Assembly (NCBI GenBank): GCA_003661745.1
Contig: QMWS01000055.1
Location: forward strand, 1-5,639
Direction of reading: 5' to 3'
Source: Thermoprotei archaeon
GTDB taxonomy: Archaea; Thermoproteota; Thermoprotei_A; Sulfolobales; NBVN01
Length of the DNA: 5,639 bases
The position numbers and the translations under genes are program-made. The stretch's first letter is position 1. Every line of letters begins with the position of its first letter. The notes under the pieces are model-generated. The model made no database searches. It was not told the DNA's origin and was given only the letters and a program-made list of their open reading frames with translations. Shown here one piece after another: positions 1 to 5,639 of this stretch.

Positions 1-23
1 CCGGCGGCGGCCCCATTATCTCC

Positions 24-44
24 ACTTAAGGTAAAACCTTAAGT
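24..44. repeat. Perfect 8-bp inverted repeat with 5-nt spacer upstream of the small + strand gene
   Basis: The arms are acttaagg (24-31) and ccttaagt (37-44), perfectly complementary around the spacer taaaa (32-36). It lies in the non-coding 1-74 stretch, about 30 bases before the small + strand gene. The symmetry and position fit an operator for a dimeric regulator, or a DNA or RNA hairpin. No T-run follows, so it is not a typical archaeal terminator. CTTAAG is a common hexamer in this genome because it arises from Leu and Lys codons, so chance cannot be excluded. The right arm with the preceding A-rich spacer (about 33-44) faintly resembles a BRE/TATA element but is not a good match to an archaeal TATA box. 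Confidence 0.5.
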
Positions 45-77
45 TACTCCAACTATCAGTTTTATGGGTGCCGAGTG

Positions 78-275
78 ATGGCGTTGAGGAAGTATCAGCA
101 GTATAAGGAGGCTGCATTACGCGCGGGTATTAAGATACTTGATATCTACAGGGGGAAGGAGGGTGAGGTAGTGAGGTTTATGTTTAGAGGTAAGGTATAT
201 GTTGCTGATATTAAGGGCTTTAGGGAGGGTATGAAGCCGGAGGAATTCGTTAGCCTGCTTAAGAAAGCTGTGTAG
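78..275 (+). CDS. Small basic hypothetical protein (65-66 aa)
   Basis: I do not recognise a family. The product has about 15 Lys/Arg against 8 Asp/Glu, so it is clearly basic. From the residue pattern, an N-terminal helix (about residues 3-17) is followed by two or three beta strands (about 19-47, alternating hydrophobic residues around RGKEGE and FRGK turns) and a C-terminal helix starting at PEEF (about 56-66). There is no signal peptide or membrane segment. The start is either GTG at 75 or the adjacent ATG at 78; ATG is preferred as the stronger codon. No convincing Shine-Dalgarno precedes either, so a leaderless transcript is possible. It is the only + strand gene here and converges on the ATPase operon, leaving 19 nt between stops. 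A small nucleic-acid-binding protein would fit the charge and fold pattern, but this is speculation. The reading frame is favoured as real because nothing is coded opposite it and its composition is protein-like. Confidence 0.7.
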   Translation: MALRKYQQYKEAALRAGIKILDIYRGKEGEVVRFMFRGKVYVADIKGFREGMKPEEFVSLLKKAV

Positions 276-294
276 GAGGTTAATACTGAGATTA

Positions 295-729
295 CTACGG
301 GGTAATGCCTTCTAGGGTAAATGCGTACTGAATTAGAGTTTCTATTTTCTTTCTCAGTTCCTGTAGATGGACCGGGTAGAGGTACAGCGGTAATTCGTAC
401 TTACTTAGGCCAAGTACCCTAGCTATTAACTTAGCGGCTACCTCATCCTTGACGACGAGAGTTGTTTCTTTTAGGTCTGTCCTAACCTCCAGGATTATGG
501 GGAGGTATAGCTTACCTGCTAACTCGTCACCGAGTAACTCATATGCTAGTTTGAGCTCGGACTTCCTAAACATGTGTATGCCGCCATCCCTTGTAATCAC
601 GTGTGGGTATTCCTCACGCAGTAGCTCAGCAAGTAATTTCCTCTTCAAGGGTAAGGACCTATTAACTACCTTAAGCTCCTCCCTGAGGTAGGCCTCAATA
701 ATGTCCCTATTAGTTAGGATGTTAACCAC
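295..729 (-). CDS. UPF0216 (DUF61) family protein, function unknown
   Basis: The 144-aa product matches my memory of the archaea-specific UPF0216/DUF61 family. Diagnostic stretches are the LNR.LP-like segment VVNRSLPLKRKLLAELL (residues 21-37), the VITRDGGIHMF block (44-54) with its RDG.H core, the acidic/hydrophobic helix that follows, and the KLYLPIILEV strand (73-82). Length is normal for the family. The second half (about 90-144) is helical and less distinctive. No signal peptide or membrane helix is seen. The GTG start at 729 is supported by AGGAG 8 nt upstream and by an 8-nt overlap with the end of the subunit D gene, which implies translational coupling. It is the last gene of the operon as seen here and ends in TAG. 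The biochemical role of the family is unknown to me. Its place behind subunit D suggests co-expression with the ATP synthase but does not make it a subunit. Confidence 0.85.
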   Translation of the reverse strand: MVNILTNRDIIEAYLREELKVVNRSLPLKRKLLAELLREEYPHVITRDGGIHMFRKSELKLAYELLGDELAGKLYLPIILEVRTDLKETTLVVKDEVAAKLIARVLGLSKYELPLYLYPVHLQELRKKIETLIQYAFTLEGITP

Positions 730-1366
730 CTTGTGATCTCCTGGTAAGGAGCTCTTTAACTTTCTTCAACCTCATCTTATCTTCTCTCTCCCTCTCCTCG
801 AACTTCATCTCAAGGAACTTTATGGTGTTCTCCATACGGGGTATTAAGATGTTCTCGAGAGCATTGACTCTCCTCCTAATTCGAGCTACTTCAGCACCTA
901 ACTTAACTATTGATATCTCCATCTCAGCTAATCTGGAAATATCCTCAATTACCGCATCATAACACTTACCTACTTCATGTAGCGTTAGCGGGTATGCAGA
1001 GTAATCTATAGTGGCTTCCTTCCTCTCTAGCTCAACGAGAGGTACTCTAACACCTGCAACAACTCTAGAGCCAACTATTGCAGTAACGCTCGAGTACCGC
1101 GTGTTAGCATACACCTCAACAACCTGCGGCGTACTTATCGATAGCGCATCAAGCAGTAGTCCCTCACACTTAACCAGTTCGCTATGTACCTTAGTTCTTA
1201 ATTCTAGTGAGCGCCTTATGAGGGATATGAGTTCTTGGGTGAGAATGATTAGCCTATCCTTAAGCACTCTATGCAGTCTCCTAGCTACCTTAATTCTCCT
1301 CTTGAGCTTAATCAGCTCTATCTTAGTAGGCCTAGTAATCCTTAGTATTTGCTGGAATTGCGACAT
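722..1366 (-). CDS. atpD: A-type ATP synthase subunit D (central rotor shaft)
   Basis: This 214-aa protein is the central stalk of the A1 sector, the long antiparallel coiled coil that turns inside the A3B3 hexamer; it pairs with F and sits on C. The N-terminal helix shows the family pattern RPTKIELIKLKRR..VARR.H.VLKDRL (residues 12-39). A central globular hairpin (about 75-120) is rich in Val, Thr and Gly. The C-terminal helix has RRVNALENILIPRMENTIKF (165-184), the best-conserved part of the family, then a charged tail of Glu, Arg and Lys (185-210). Length is typical. The ATG at 1366 shares its A with the TAA stop of the subunit B gene (TAATG, 1-nt overlap), with a modest GGGGT motif 10 nt upstream (1377-1381). 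Its own TAA stop lies inside the start region of the next gene. Coupling to B fits the fixed A3B3DF stoichiometry. No truncation or missing motif is seen. Confidence 0.96.
   Translation of the reverse strand: MSQFQQILRITRPTKIELIKLKRRIKVARRLHRVLKDRLIILTQELISLIRRSLELRTKVHSELVKCEGLLLDALSISTPQVVEVYANTRYSSVTAIVGSRVVAGVRVPLVELERKEATIDYSAYPLTLHEVGKCYDAVIEDISRLAEMEISIVKLGAEVARIRRRVNALENILIPRMENTIKFLEMKFEEREREDKMRLKKVKELLTRRSQGG
738..742 (-). promoter_or_regulatory. Ribosome binding site for the DUF61 gene
   Basis: AGGAG on the minus strand (742 down to 738) is followed by 8 nt and the GTG at 729. It lies inside the 3' end of the subunit D gene. It decides the GTG start, because no upstream ATG is as well placed, and it means the DUF61 gene can be translated from the ATPase mRNA. 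Confidence 0.75.
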
Positions 1367-2772
1367 TAGCTAGTCGACCCCTTACCGCGGTACTTCGGGT
1401 GGTACTTCTTTATATTCTCAACGCTAATTAACTTCAGGTCTTCCTCAGGCAGTGTTGCGAGTAGATCCCAGCCTATATCTAGGGTTTCCTCGATAGTTCT
1501 TCTCTCGTACTCTCCTTGATTAATGAACTTCCTCTCGAATAGGTCAGCAAACTCTAGGTACTTCTTGTCGTGCTCGCTAAGAGACTCTACTCCTATGATA
1601 GCGGATAGCTCCCTTAGGTACTGACCCTCTGTGTAGGCAGCGATTAACTGCATGAAGACCTGATAATGGTCCTCTCTAGTCTTACCTGGCCCTACGCCGT
1701 CTTTCATTAATCTCGAGAGTGAGAGCAGTACATCTACTGGCGGGTAGATACCTCTCCTGTCTAGGTCTCTAGATAGTACAATCTGGCCCTCGGTAATGTA
1801 GCCTGTGAGGTCAGGTATTGGGTGGGTTATGTCGTCGTTGGGCATTGTTAGTATAGGCATCTGGGTTATCGAGCCTTTCATTCCTTTAATTCTGCCAGCT
1901 CTCTCGTAAATTGTCGCTAGGTCTGTGTACATGTATCCTGGATATCCTCGCCTACCAGGCACTTCCTCTCTCGCAGCACTCAGTTCCCTTAGTGCTTCAC
2001 AGTAGTTTGTCATGTCCGTCATAACTACTAGGACGTGCATACCGTGCTTCCACGCCAGGAATTCAGCTGCGGTTAGGGCTACTCTAGGAACGGCTATTCT
2101 CTCTATTACTGGTGAGGCAGCCGTATTAATGAACGCAACAACGTTCTCTATGTTACCTGCCTGCTTAAGGTTTTCTATGAAGAAGTACGCCTCCTCGTAA
2201 GTGACGCCTATAGCAGCAAATACGACAGCGAATCTTTCTTCCTTACCCCTAACCCTCGCCTGTCTAACGATTTGGGCAGCTATTCTATTATGTGGTAGGC
2301 CAGCTCCACTGAAGATGGGGAGCTTCTGACCTCTAACGACGGAGAGGAGCCCGTCTATAGCTGAGATACCTGTCTCTATAAACTCTGTTGGAGGCTCTCT
2401 ACTTGCTGGATTTATTGGTGCACTGTTGATGTCTAGCCAGTCTTCAGGGACTATGGGCGGCCCCCTATCAATGGGCCTCCCTAAGCCGTCAAATATCCTC
2501 CCAAGCATATCAAGCGATACAGGGATCTTGAGAGTCTCGCCCTTAAACCTAATTTTAGCTTTCTTGATGTTGACCTCACTCACGCCTCCGAATACCTGGA
2601 GTACGGCGAAGTCCTTAGATACGTCTATTACCTGACCTAGCCTTACCTCACCTGTCTCCAGCGTAATTTCAACAACCTCATTATACTTTATCCCTGGGAC
2701 AGTCTCAACAAAGAGTAGTGAACCCCTAGCACTGAGGGCTCTCCTTACCTCCTTAACGTAGAGCTCGCTCAT
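1366..2772 (-). CDS. atpB: A-type ATP synthase subunit B (regulatory/non-catalytic nucleotide-binding subunit)
   Basis: This 468-aa protein is the non-catalytic subunit of the A3B3 hexamer and supplies the arginine finger to the catalytic site on A. Domains in order: N-terminal beta barrel (about 1-75) with EVRLGQVIDV; RecA-like nucleotide-binding core (about 80-360); C-terminal helical domain (about 360-468). The Walker A position reads SGAGLPHN (155-162), lacking GKT, the normal degenerate form in B subunits. Other landmarks are IFDGLGRPID (93-102), VVMTDMTNYCEALRE (249-263), EEVPGRRGYPGYMYTDLATIYERAG (269-293) and PPVDVLLSLSRLM (344-356). Arg354 in LSRL matches the arginine finger. The C-terminus ends in the familiar KKYHPKYRGK (455-464). 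Length is typical. ATG at 2772 follows the TAG stop of A by one base. Its ribosome binding site is weak (a GGGCGG-like run about 5 nt upstream), so translation probably depends partly on ribosomes finishing A. Confidence 0.98.
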   Translation of the reverse strand: MSELYVKEVRRALSARGSLLFVETVPGIKYNEVVEITLETGEVRLGQVIDVSKDFAVLQVFGGVSEVNIKKAKIRFKGETLKIPVSLDMLGRIFDGLGRPIDRGPPIVPEDWLDINSAPINPASREPPTEFIETGISAIDGLLSVVRGQKLPIFSGAGLPHNRIAAQIVRQARVRGKEERFAVVFAAIGVTYEEAYFFIENLKQAGNIENVVAFINTAASPVIERIAVPRVALTAAEFLAWKHGMHVLVVMTDMTNYCEALRELSAAREEVPGRRGYPGYMYTDLATIYERAGRIKGMKGSITQMPILTMPNDDITHPIPDLTGYITEGQIVLSRDLDRRGIYPPVDVLLSLSRLMKDGVGPGKTREDHYQVFMQLIAAYTEGQYLRELSAIIGVESLSEHDKKYLEFADLFERKFINQGEYERRTIEETLDIGWDLLATLPEEDLKLISVENIKKYHPKYRGKGSTS

Positions 2773-2773
2773 C

Positions 2774-4540
2774 CTAACCGCCCTTTACTAATGATTCAAT
2801 AGATGACTTAATCTCATTAATTAACCCATTATACACCTTCCCGAACTCCTCGGGAGGCACTTCCTTCATTCTAGCAATCTTAACCTTAACTGGTAGCGCT
2901 CTTATCTTATCAAGTGGTACACCACTTAAGAGTGCCTTAGAGGAGTGGTCGTAGAACTTCATTATTACATCAAGCATTAGTACAGTCTTCTCAGGTGGGC
3001 AGTAGCTGTCTATTGGATGGAATGCGTTCTGCTGGAGGAAGTCCTCTCTAATCATCTTAGCTACATCTAAGAGTAATTTGTCCGCCTCAGGTAGCGCGTC
3101 AGGGCCAACTAACCTAACTATCTCCATTAGCTCAGACTCCCTCTGTAGTATGCTTAGTGCACGGTCCCTAAGCTCCCTCCACTGCGGGAACTTCTTTCTC
3201 CATGATCTCTCAATAGTTTCTACATAGCGCGAGTAACTGAGTAGCCAGCTGACGGCGGGGAAGTGCCTTCTGTTAGCTAGGCTCACGTCAAGGGCTATTA
3301 AGGTGCCTATGTACCTTAACGTGTTCTGCGTTACTGGCTCGCTAAAGTCGGCGCCTGGAGGCGATACAGCGCCAATAATTGTAAGTGACCCTGCTCTCTT
3401 AGGTCTGCCTAAGCAGTCTACTCTTCCTGACCTCTCGTAGAATTCAGCTAGTCTAGAACCTAGGTATGCTGGGAATCCTTCCTCGCCAGGCATCTCCTCT
3501 AGCCTGGCGCTTATCTCTCTCATTGCTTCAGCCCAGCGTGAGGTTGAGTCAGCGACCATCAGAACATCGTAGCCCATATCCCTAAAGTACTCGCCGATTG
3601 TGACGCCTAAGAAGACGCTGGTCTCTCTTGCTGCTACAGGCATGTTTGATGTATTAGCTACGAAGACTGCCTTCTCAGCCAAGGGCCTCCCTGATGCCGG
3701 ATCCTTAAGCTTTAAGAAGCTGTGGAGAGCGTCAGCCATCTCATTCCCTCTCTCACCGCAGCCCACGTATATGTTTAGTCTAGTTCTTGCCCACTTAGTA
3801 AGTGTCTGGAGCAGCACGGTCTTTCCGCTACCGAAGCCTCCAGGAACAGCTGCTTTACCGCCTCGCGCTATAGGGAACATCATATCAATGACCCTCTGCC
3901 CTGTAATTAGTGGCTCAGTAGGCTCGAGACGCCTCGTGTAAGGTCTTGGCTTCCTGACAGGCCACTTCTGAAGCATTGTTAACTCGATCTTCCTTCCTTC
4001 AGACTCAATTACAGCGATAGTATCCTCGATCGTGTAGTCGCCGTCATTTACAAGTTCCTTCAGCTCGCCGTGCATGCCTGGAGGGATCATTATTAGGTGA
4101 TCTATTAGTGGAGTCTCCTTAACTACGCCAAGTACGTCGCCAGGCCCTACCTTATCACCTACTTTCAGGTCCCTATTCCTCGTAAAAGGCCACTTAACAT
4201 CTCTGGGCAGAGCCGGCAGTTTTACACCCCTCTTAACGAAGGGGCCTATTAGCTCGCCTATAACAGAAAGGGGTCTCTGAAGGCCGTCATACACCTTACC
4301 GACTATGCCGGGTCCCAGCTCAGCGGAAAGGAGCGAGCCCGAACCCTCAACGGGCTCACCTACCCTGAGCCCGGAGGTGTCCTCATATACCTGGATGAAC
4401 GCATCCTCACCCTGTAGACCTATGATTTCGCCTATAAGCCTTTCCTCACCAACATACACTACTTCGTAGACCATAGACCCTCTCATACCTTCTGCGACGA
4501 CTAGAGGGCCTGAAACTCTTTTTATTTTACCTACCACCAT
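2774..4540 (-). CDS. atpA: A-type ATP synthase subunit A (catalytic subunit)
   Basis: This 588-aa protein makes or hydrolyses ATP at the A/B interfaces of the A1 head, on the cytoplasmic face of the membrane. Domains in order: N-terminal beta barrel (about 1-70); the non-homologous bulge domain found in A and V catalytic subunits but not F-beta (about 110-190); RecA-like ATPase core (about 200-440); C-terminal helical domain (about 440-588). The Walker A motif is GGFGSGKT (234-241) with Lys240. GCGERGNEM (260-268) carries the catalytic glutamate Glu263. Walker B is YDVLMVADSTSRWAEA (324-339). EEMPGEEGFPAYLGSRLAEFYERSGRV (348-374) and GAVSPPGADFSEPVTQNTLR (390-409) are hallmark stretches. Two oddities: residue 235 of the P-loop is Gly where A subunits usually have Pro, and the alpha/beta signature reads PAVSWLLSYS (428-437) with Ser431 where Asp, Asn or His is usual. 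No intein interrupts the P-loop. ATG 4540 is supported by GAGGTGA 8 nt upstream. Confidence 0.98.
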   Translation of the reverse strand: MVVGKIKRVSGPLVVAEGMRGSMVYEVVYVGEERLIGEIIGLQGEDAFIQVYEDTSGLRVGEPVEGSGSLLSAELGPGIVGKVYDGLQRPLSVIGELIGPFVKRGVKLPALPRDVKWPFTRNRDLKVGDKVGPGDVLGVVKETPLIDHLIMIPPGMHGELKELVNDGDYTIEDTIAVIESEGRKIELTMLQKWPVRKPRPYTRRLEPTEPLITGQRVIDMMFPIARGGKAAVPGGFGSGKTVLLQTLTKWARTRLNIYVGCGERGNEMADALHSFLKLKDPASGRPLAEKAVFVANTSNMPVAARETSVFLGVTIGEYFRDMGYDVLMVADSTSRWAEAMREISARLEEMPGEEGFPAYLGSRLAEFYERSGRVDCLGRPKRAGSLTIIGAVSPPGADFSEPVTQNTLRYIGTLIALDVSLANRRHFPAVSWLLSYSRYVETIERSWRKKFPQWRELRDRALSILQRESELMEIVRLVGPDALPEADKLLLDVAKMIREDFLQQNAFHPIDSYCPPEKTVLMLDVIMKFYDHSSKALLSGVPLDKIRALPVKVKIARMKEVPPEEFGKVYNGLINEIKSSIESLVKGG

Positions 4541-4548
4541 GCCTTACG

Positions 4549-4555
4549 TCACCTC
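4549..4555 (-). promoter_or_regulatory. Strong ribosome binding site for the subunit A gene
   Basis: GAGGTGA on the minus strand is complementary to the archaeal 16S rRNA 3' end and lies 8 nt before the ATG at 4540. Its last three bases are the TGA stop of the subunit F gene. It is the best Shine-Dalgarno in the operon, which fits the need for three A subunits per complex. Confidence 0.75.
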
Positions 4556-4908
4556 AACTCGAGTGAAATACCTAAATAACGTCTGATTAAGGATGAATAG
4601 TACTCCTTAACGTCCATTTTAGACGCGGTCTTAATATCAGGCACATAAATAACTAGTGGGTGTGTAAGGGCTCTTCTAATCTTATCAACTATACTCTTTA
4701 GCGCGTCGTGAACAATGACTAAGTTAATATCCGGGTCGTTGTAAATAGAATTAAAGATTTGTGCAAGTTCATTCTTTAATACACCTTCAGGAGCTGAGAC
4801 ATCAACTACAAAGTACTTCTTCGCACCAGCAACCCTAAAGCCCAACACGAAGGTTTCGTCGCCAACAACAGCTATTGTCCCCTTACTAACTCTTAGTGAT
4901 GTACCCAT
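4549..4908 (-). CDS. atpF: A-type ATP synthase subunit F (central stalk)
   Basis: This 119-aa protein is the small Rossmann-like central-stalk subunit that binds D and modulates ATPase activity. The family motif IAVVGDETFVLGFRVAGAKKYFVV lies at residues 12-35. It is followed by an acidic helix (about 43-58), the NLVIVHDAL strand (62-70) and the HPLVIYVPD strand/loop (83-91). The C-terminal helix (about 98-114) is the element that reaches up along D in known structures. The protein is slightly long: about ten residues (MGTSLRVSKG) precede the first core strand, where the core often starts almost directly at Met. No other ATG, GTG or TTG occurs in frame in that extension, so ATG 4908 is the only reasonable start. 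The gene overlaps the end of the subunit C gene by 23 nt. Its own stop lies within the ribosome binding site of A, so C, F and A are tightly linked. Confidence 0.95.
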   Translation of the reverse strand: MGTSLRVSKGTIAVVGDETFVLGFRVAGAKKYFVVDVSAPEGVLKNELAQIFNSIYNDPDINLVIVHDALKSIVDKIRRALTHPLVIYVPDIKTASKMDVKEYYSSLIRRYLGISLELR

Positions 4909-5639
4909 ATACCTCCCACCACCTACCTAGTCTCTCAAGGATATATTCTTTATCAAAGCCCTGAGTGAATAAGTAAGTTATGAAGGAAACAAGGAATGAT
5001 TCCCACTCCTTTATTAACAAGTAATTGAGTACAACATCGTAAGAAAGCGGAGAGAACATGAGCTCATTTATGCAGTACATGTACCTAATTACGTTAAACA
5101 TTATGTCTAGCTCCTGCACGGACTCTTGAGTAGCAATTATAGCGTTGCTTATTACTGCTGGTACCTTACGTAAGACGCTCGAGACGTCTTCCTTACTAAT
5201 AATTGCCCTCCTAACATCTCTCTCCAACCTTGAAGACAGTTGAATAATCCTCAAACATGCTGCAAGCTTTAGACTGGGATGAAGCTTTCTACTAATTTCA
5301 CTTAACTTGCGCCAGTACCTCTCATACACCATTTTCTCTACGGTACTTACGTCTAACTCACTTAAGCCTAAATTACTGAACTTAGAGAGGACATCGATGA
5401 ATATTCGTGCGTATGGACTGCGTACATCCTTTAACACGTTAATTAAGTCACTAACGCTATGTGCATAACTGATTCTGTTGAGCACTTCTGATTTGAGGAA
5501 GTAATAGTGTTTCTTATCAATAGAGTCCCATTCCCTTAGCGCATTCACGAGCTCAACTATCCCAAATCTACTCAGGTACATCTCTATAAACTGCCTTAAC
5601 CTTCGACTAGGATGTGCTAAGCTAATTATCCTCTTAAGC
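4886..5639 (-). CDS. atpC: A-type ATP synthase subunit C (V-ATPase C/AC39 family), N-terminus cut by window edge
   Basis: Subunit C is the funnel-like adaptor joining the D/F shaft to the membrane rotor ring. About 250 residues are visible, almost entirely helical, as expected for the V-ATPase C/AC39 fold. The most recognisable piece is near the end: VVLNYLLIKEWESFLVSFI (partial residues 202-220), then QGFDKEYILERL (226-237). This parallels the family pattern of a YLL.KE.E helix followed by a G....E.I..RL turn. An ATG at 5581 would give 231 aa, but the frame stays open with no stop from 5582 to the edge and reads LKRIISLAHPSRRLRQFIE, so that Met is probably internal. Family members run about 330-390 aa, so roughly the first quarter to third is missing. 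About 12-14 residues (rich in Trp and Tyr) follow the usual ERL end and overlap the F gene. The TAG stop is at 4886. The product call rests on context plus the C-terminal pattern. Confidence 0.88.
   Translation of the reverse strand, partial: LKRIISLAHPSRRLRQFIEMYLSRFGIVELVNALREWDSIDKKHYYFLKSEVLNRISYAHSVSDLINVLKDVRSPYARIFIDVLSKFSNLGLSELDVSTVEKMVYERYWRKLSEISRKLHPSLKLAACLRIIQLSSRLERDVRRAIISKEDVSSVLRKVPAVISNAIIATQESVQELDIMFNVIRYMYCINELMFSPLSYDVVLNYLLIKEWESFLVSFITYLFTQGFDKEYILERLGRWWEVYGYITKS
4918..4924 (-). promoter_or_regulatory. Probable ribosome binding site for the subunit F gene
   Basis: AGGTGGT (minus strand, 4924 to 4918) matches the archaeal consensus AGGTGAT at 6 of 7 positions and sits 9 nt before the ATG at 4908. 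A second match, GGGAGGT (4917 to 4911), lies only 2 nt from the ATG, too close for normal use. Both are inside the coding region of subunit C. The paired motifs make this an unusually G-rich initiation region. Confidence 0.55.

Larger units (their letters stand above)
295..5639 (-). other. A-type ATP synthase operon (C-F-A-B-D) plus DUF61 gene
   Basis: Six genes run in one direction with spacings C/F -23, F/A +8, A/B +1, B/D -1 and D/DUF61 -8 nt, with no internal room for promoters or terminators. The order C-F-A-B-D is the standard archaeal A1 order. Subunits E, G/H, I and K are absent from the visible part. The operon promoter lies beyond the right edge. No clear T-rich terminator is seen after the stop at 295; the 19 nt before the converging gene are not T-rich. 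Confidence 0.9.

Noticed and set aside
1..42. Possible C-terminal end of a + strand gene entering from the left, or start of a minus-strand gene at 16
   Set aside because: All three + strand frames hit a stop by position 42 and the putative minus-strand start has only five codons in the window. Too little sequence to decide, so no feature was called.
274..280. Excellent Shine-Dalgarno-like AGGAGGT just after the stop of the small + strand gene
   Set aside because: The + strand frames downstream have no ATG, GTG or TTG at proper spacing leading to more than a few codons, and the opposite strand codes for the DUF61 protein. Most likely chance.
449..691. + strand open frame opposite the DUF61 gene
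   Set aside because: Serine-rich shadow of a well-supported gene on the other strand; no ribosome binding site and no recognisable domain.
1011..1373. + strand open frame of 120 codons opposite subunit D
   Set aside because: Low-complexity Ser/Leu/Thr-rich translation, antisense to a conserved coding region; a shadow frame.
3815..3850. Possible intein in the subunit A P-loop, a known insertion site in some archaeal and fungal homologues
   Set aside because: The P-loop is continuous and the protein has normal length, so there is no insertion.
3600..3941. + strand open frame of 113 codons opposite the P-loop region of subunit A
   Set aside because: Antisense to the most conserved part of subunit A and without any domain pattern; the open frame follows from the codon bias of the real gene.
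295..5639. A previously undescribed multi-gene system
   Set aside because: All but one of the minus-strand genes are standard A-type ATP synthase subunits in the standard order; only the DUF61 protein is of unknown function, and it is a widespread archaeal family.

Overview
The window looks like a piece of chromosome from a hyperthermophilic archaeon, most likely Thermoproteota (crenarchaea) and perhaps a Desulfurococcales-like lineage. The basis is an A-type (archaeal V-like) ATP synthase gene cluster, an archaea-specific UPF0216/DUF61 gene, heavy use of AGG/AGA (Arg) and ATA (Ile) codons, and very tight gene packing with GGAGG/GGTGA-type ribosome binding sites. The lineage is inferred from general sequence character, not from a search.

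Layout. Positions 1-74 are a short non-coding stretch holding a perfect 8-bp inverted repeat (24-44). A small basic protein of unknown function is on the + strand (78-275, or 75-275 from GTG). Everything from 295 to 5639 is on the minus strand and forms one compact operon, read right to left: subunit C (cut by the right edge), F, A, B, D, and then a UPF0216/DUF61 protein. Gaps between these genes run from -23 to +8 nt, so the genes are almost certainly co-transcribed and in part translationally coupled. The two transcription units converge with only 19 nt between their stop codons.

How the genes work together. A and B form the A3B3 catalytic hexamer; A carries the catalytic P-loop and B the degenerate nucleotide site and arginine finger. 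D is the coiled-coil central shaft and F its partner. C is the socket joining the shaft to the membrane rotor ring. The peripheral stalk subunits (E and G/H) and the membrane subunits (I/a and K/c) are not in this window; E, at least, would be expected just beyond the right edge. The DUF61 protein is not a known ATPase subunit but is translationally coupled to D.

The region is mainly ordinary housekeeping. No mobile element, CRISPR array, RNA gene or new defence-like system is visible. Points worth a second look are the glycine in place of the usual proline in the catalytic P-loop of A, the DUF61 gene coupled to the operon, the 23-nt C/F overlap with two candidate ribosome binding sites, the open reading frame of C continuing past its apparent start, and the upstream palindrome.
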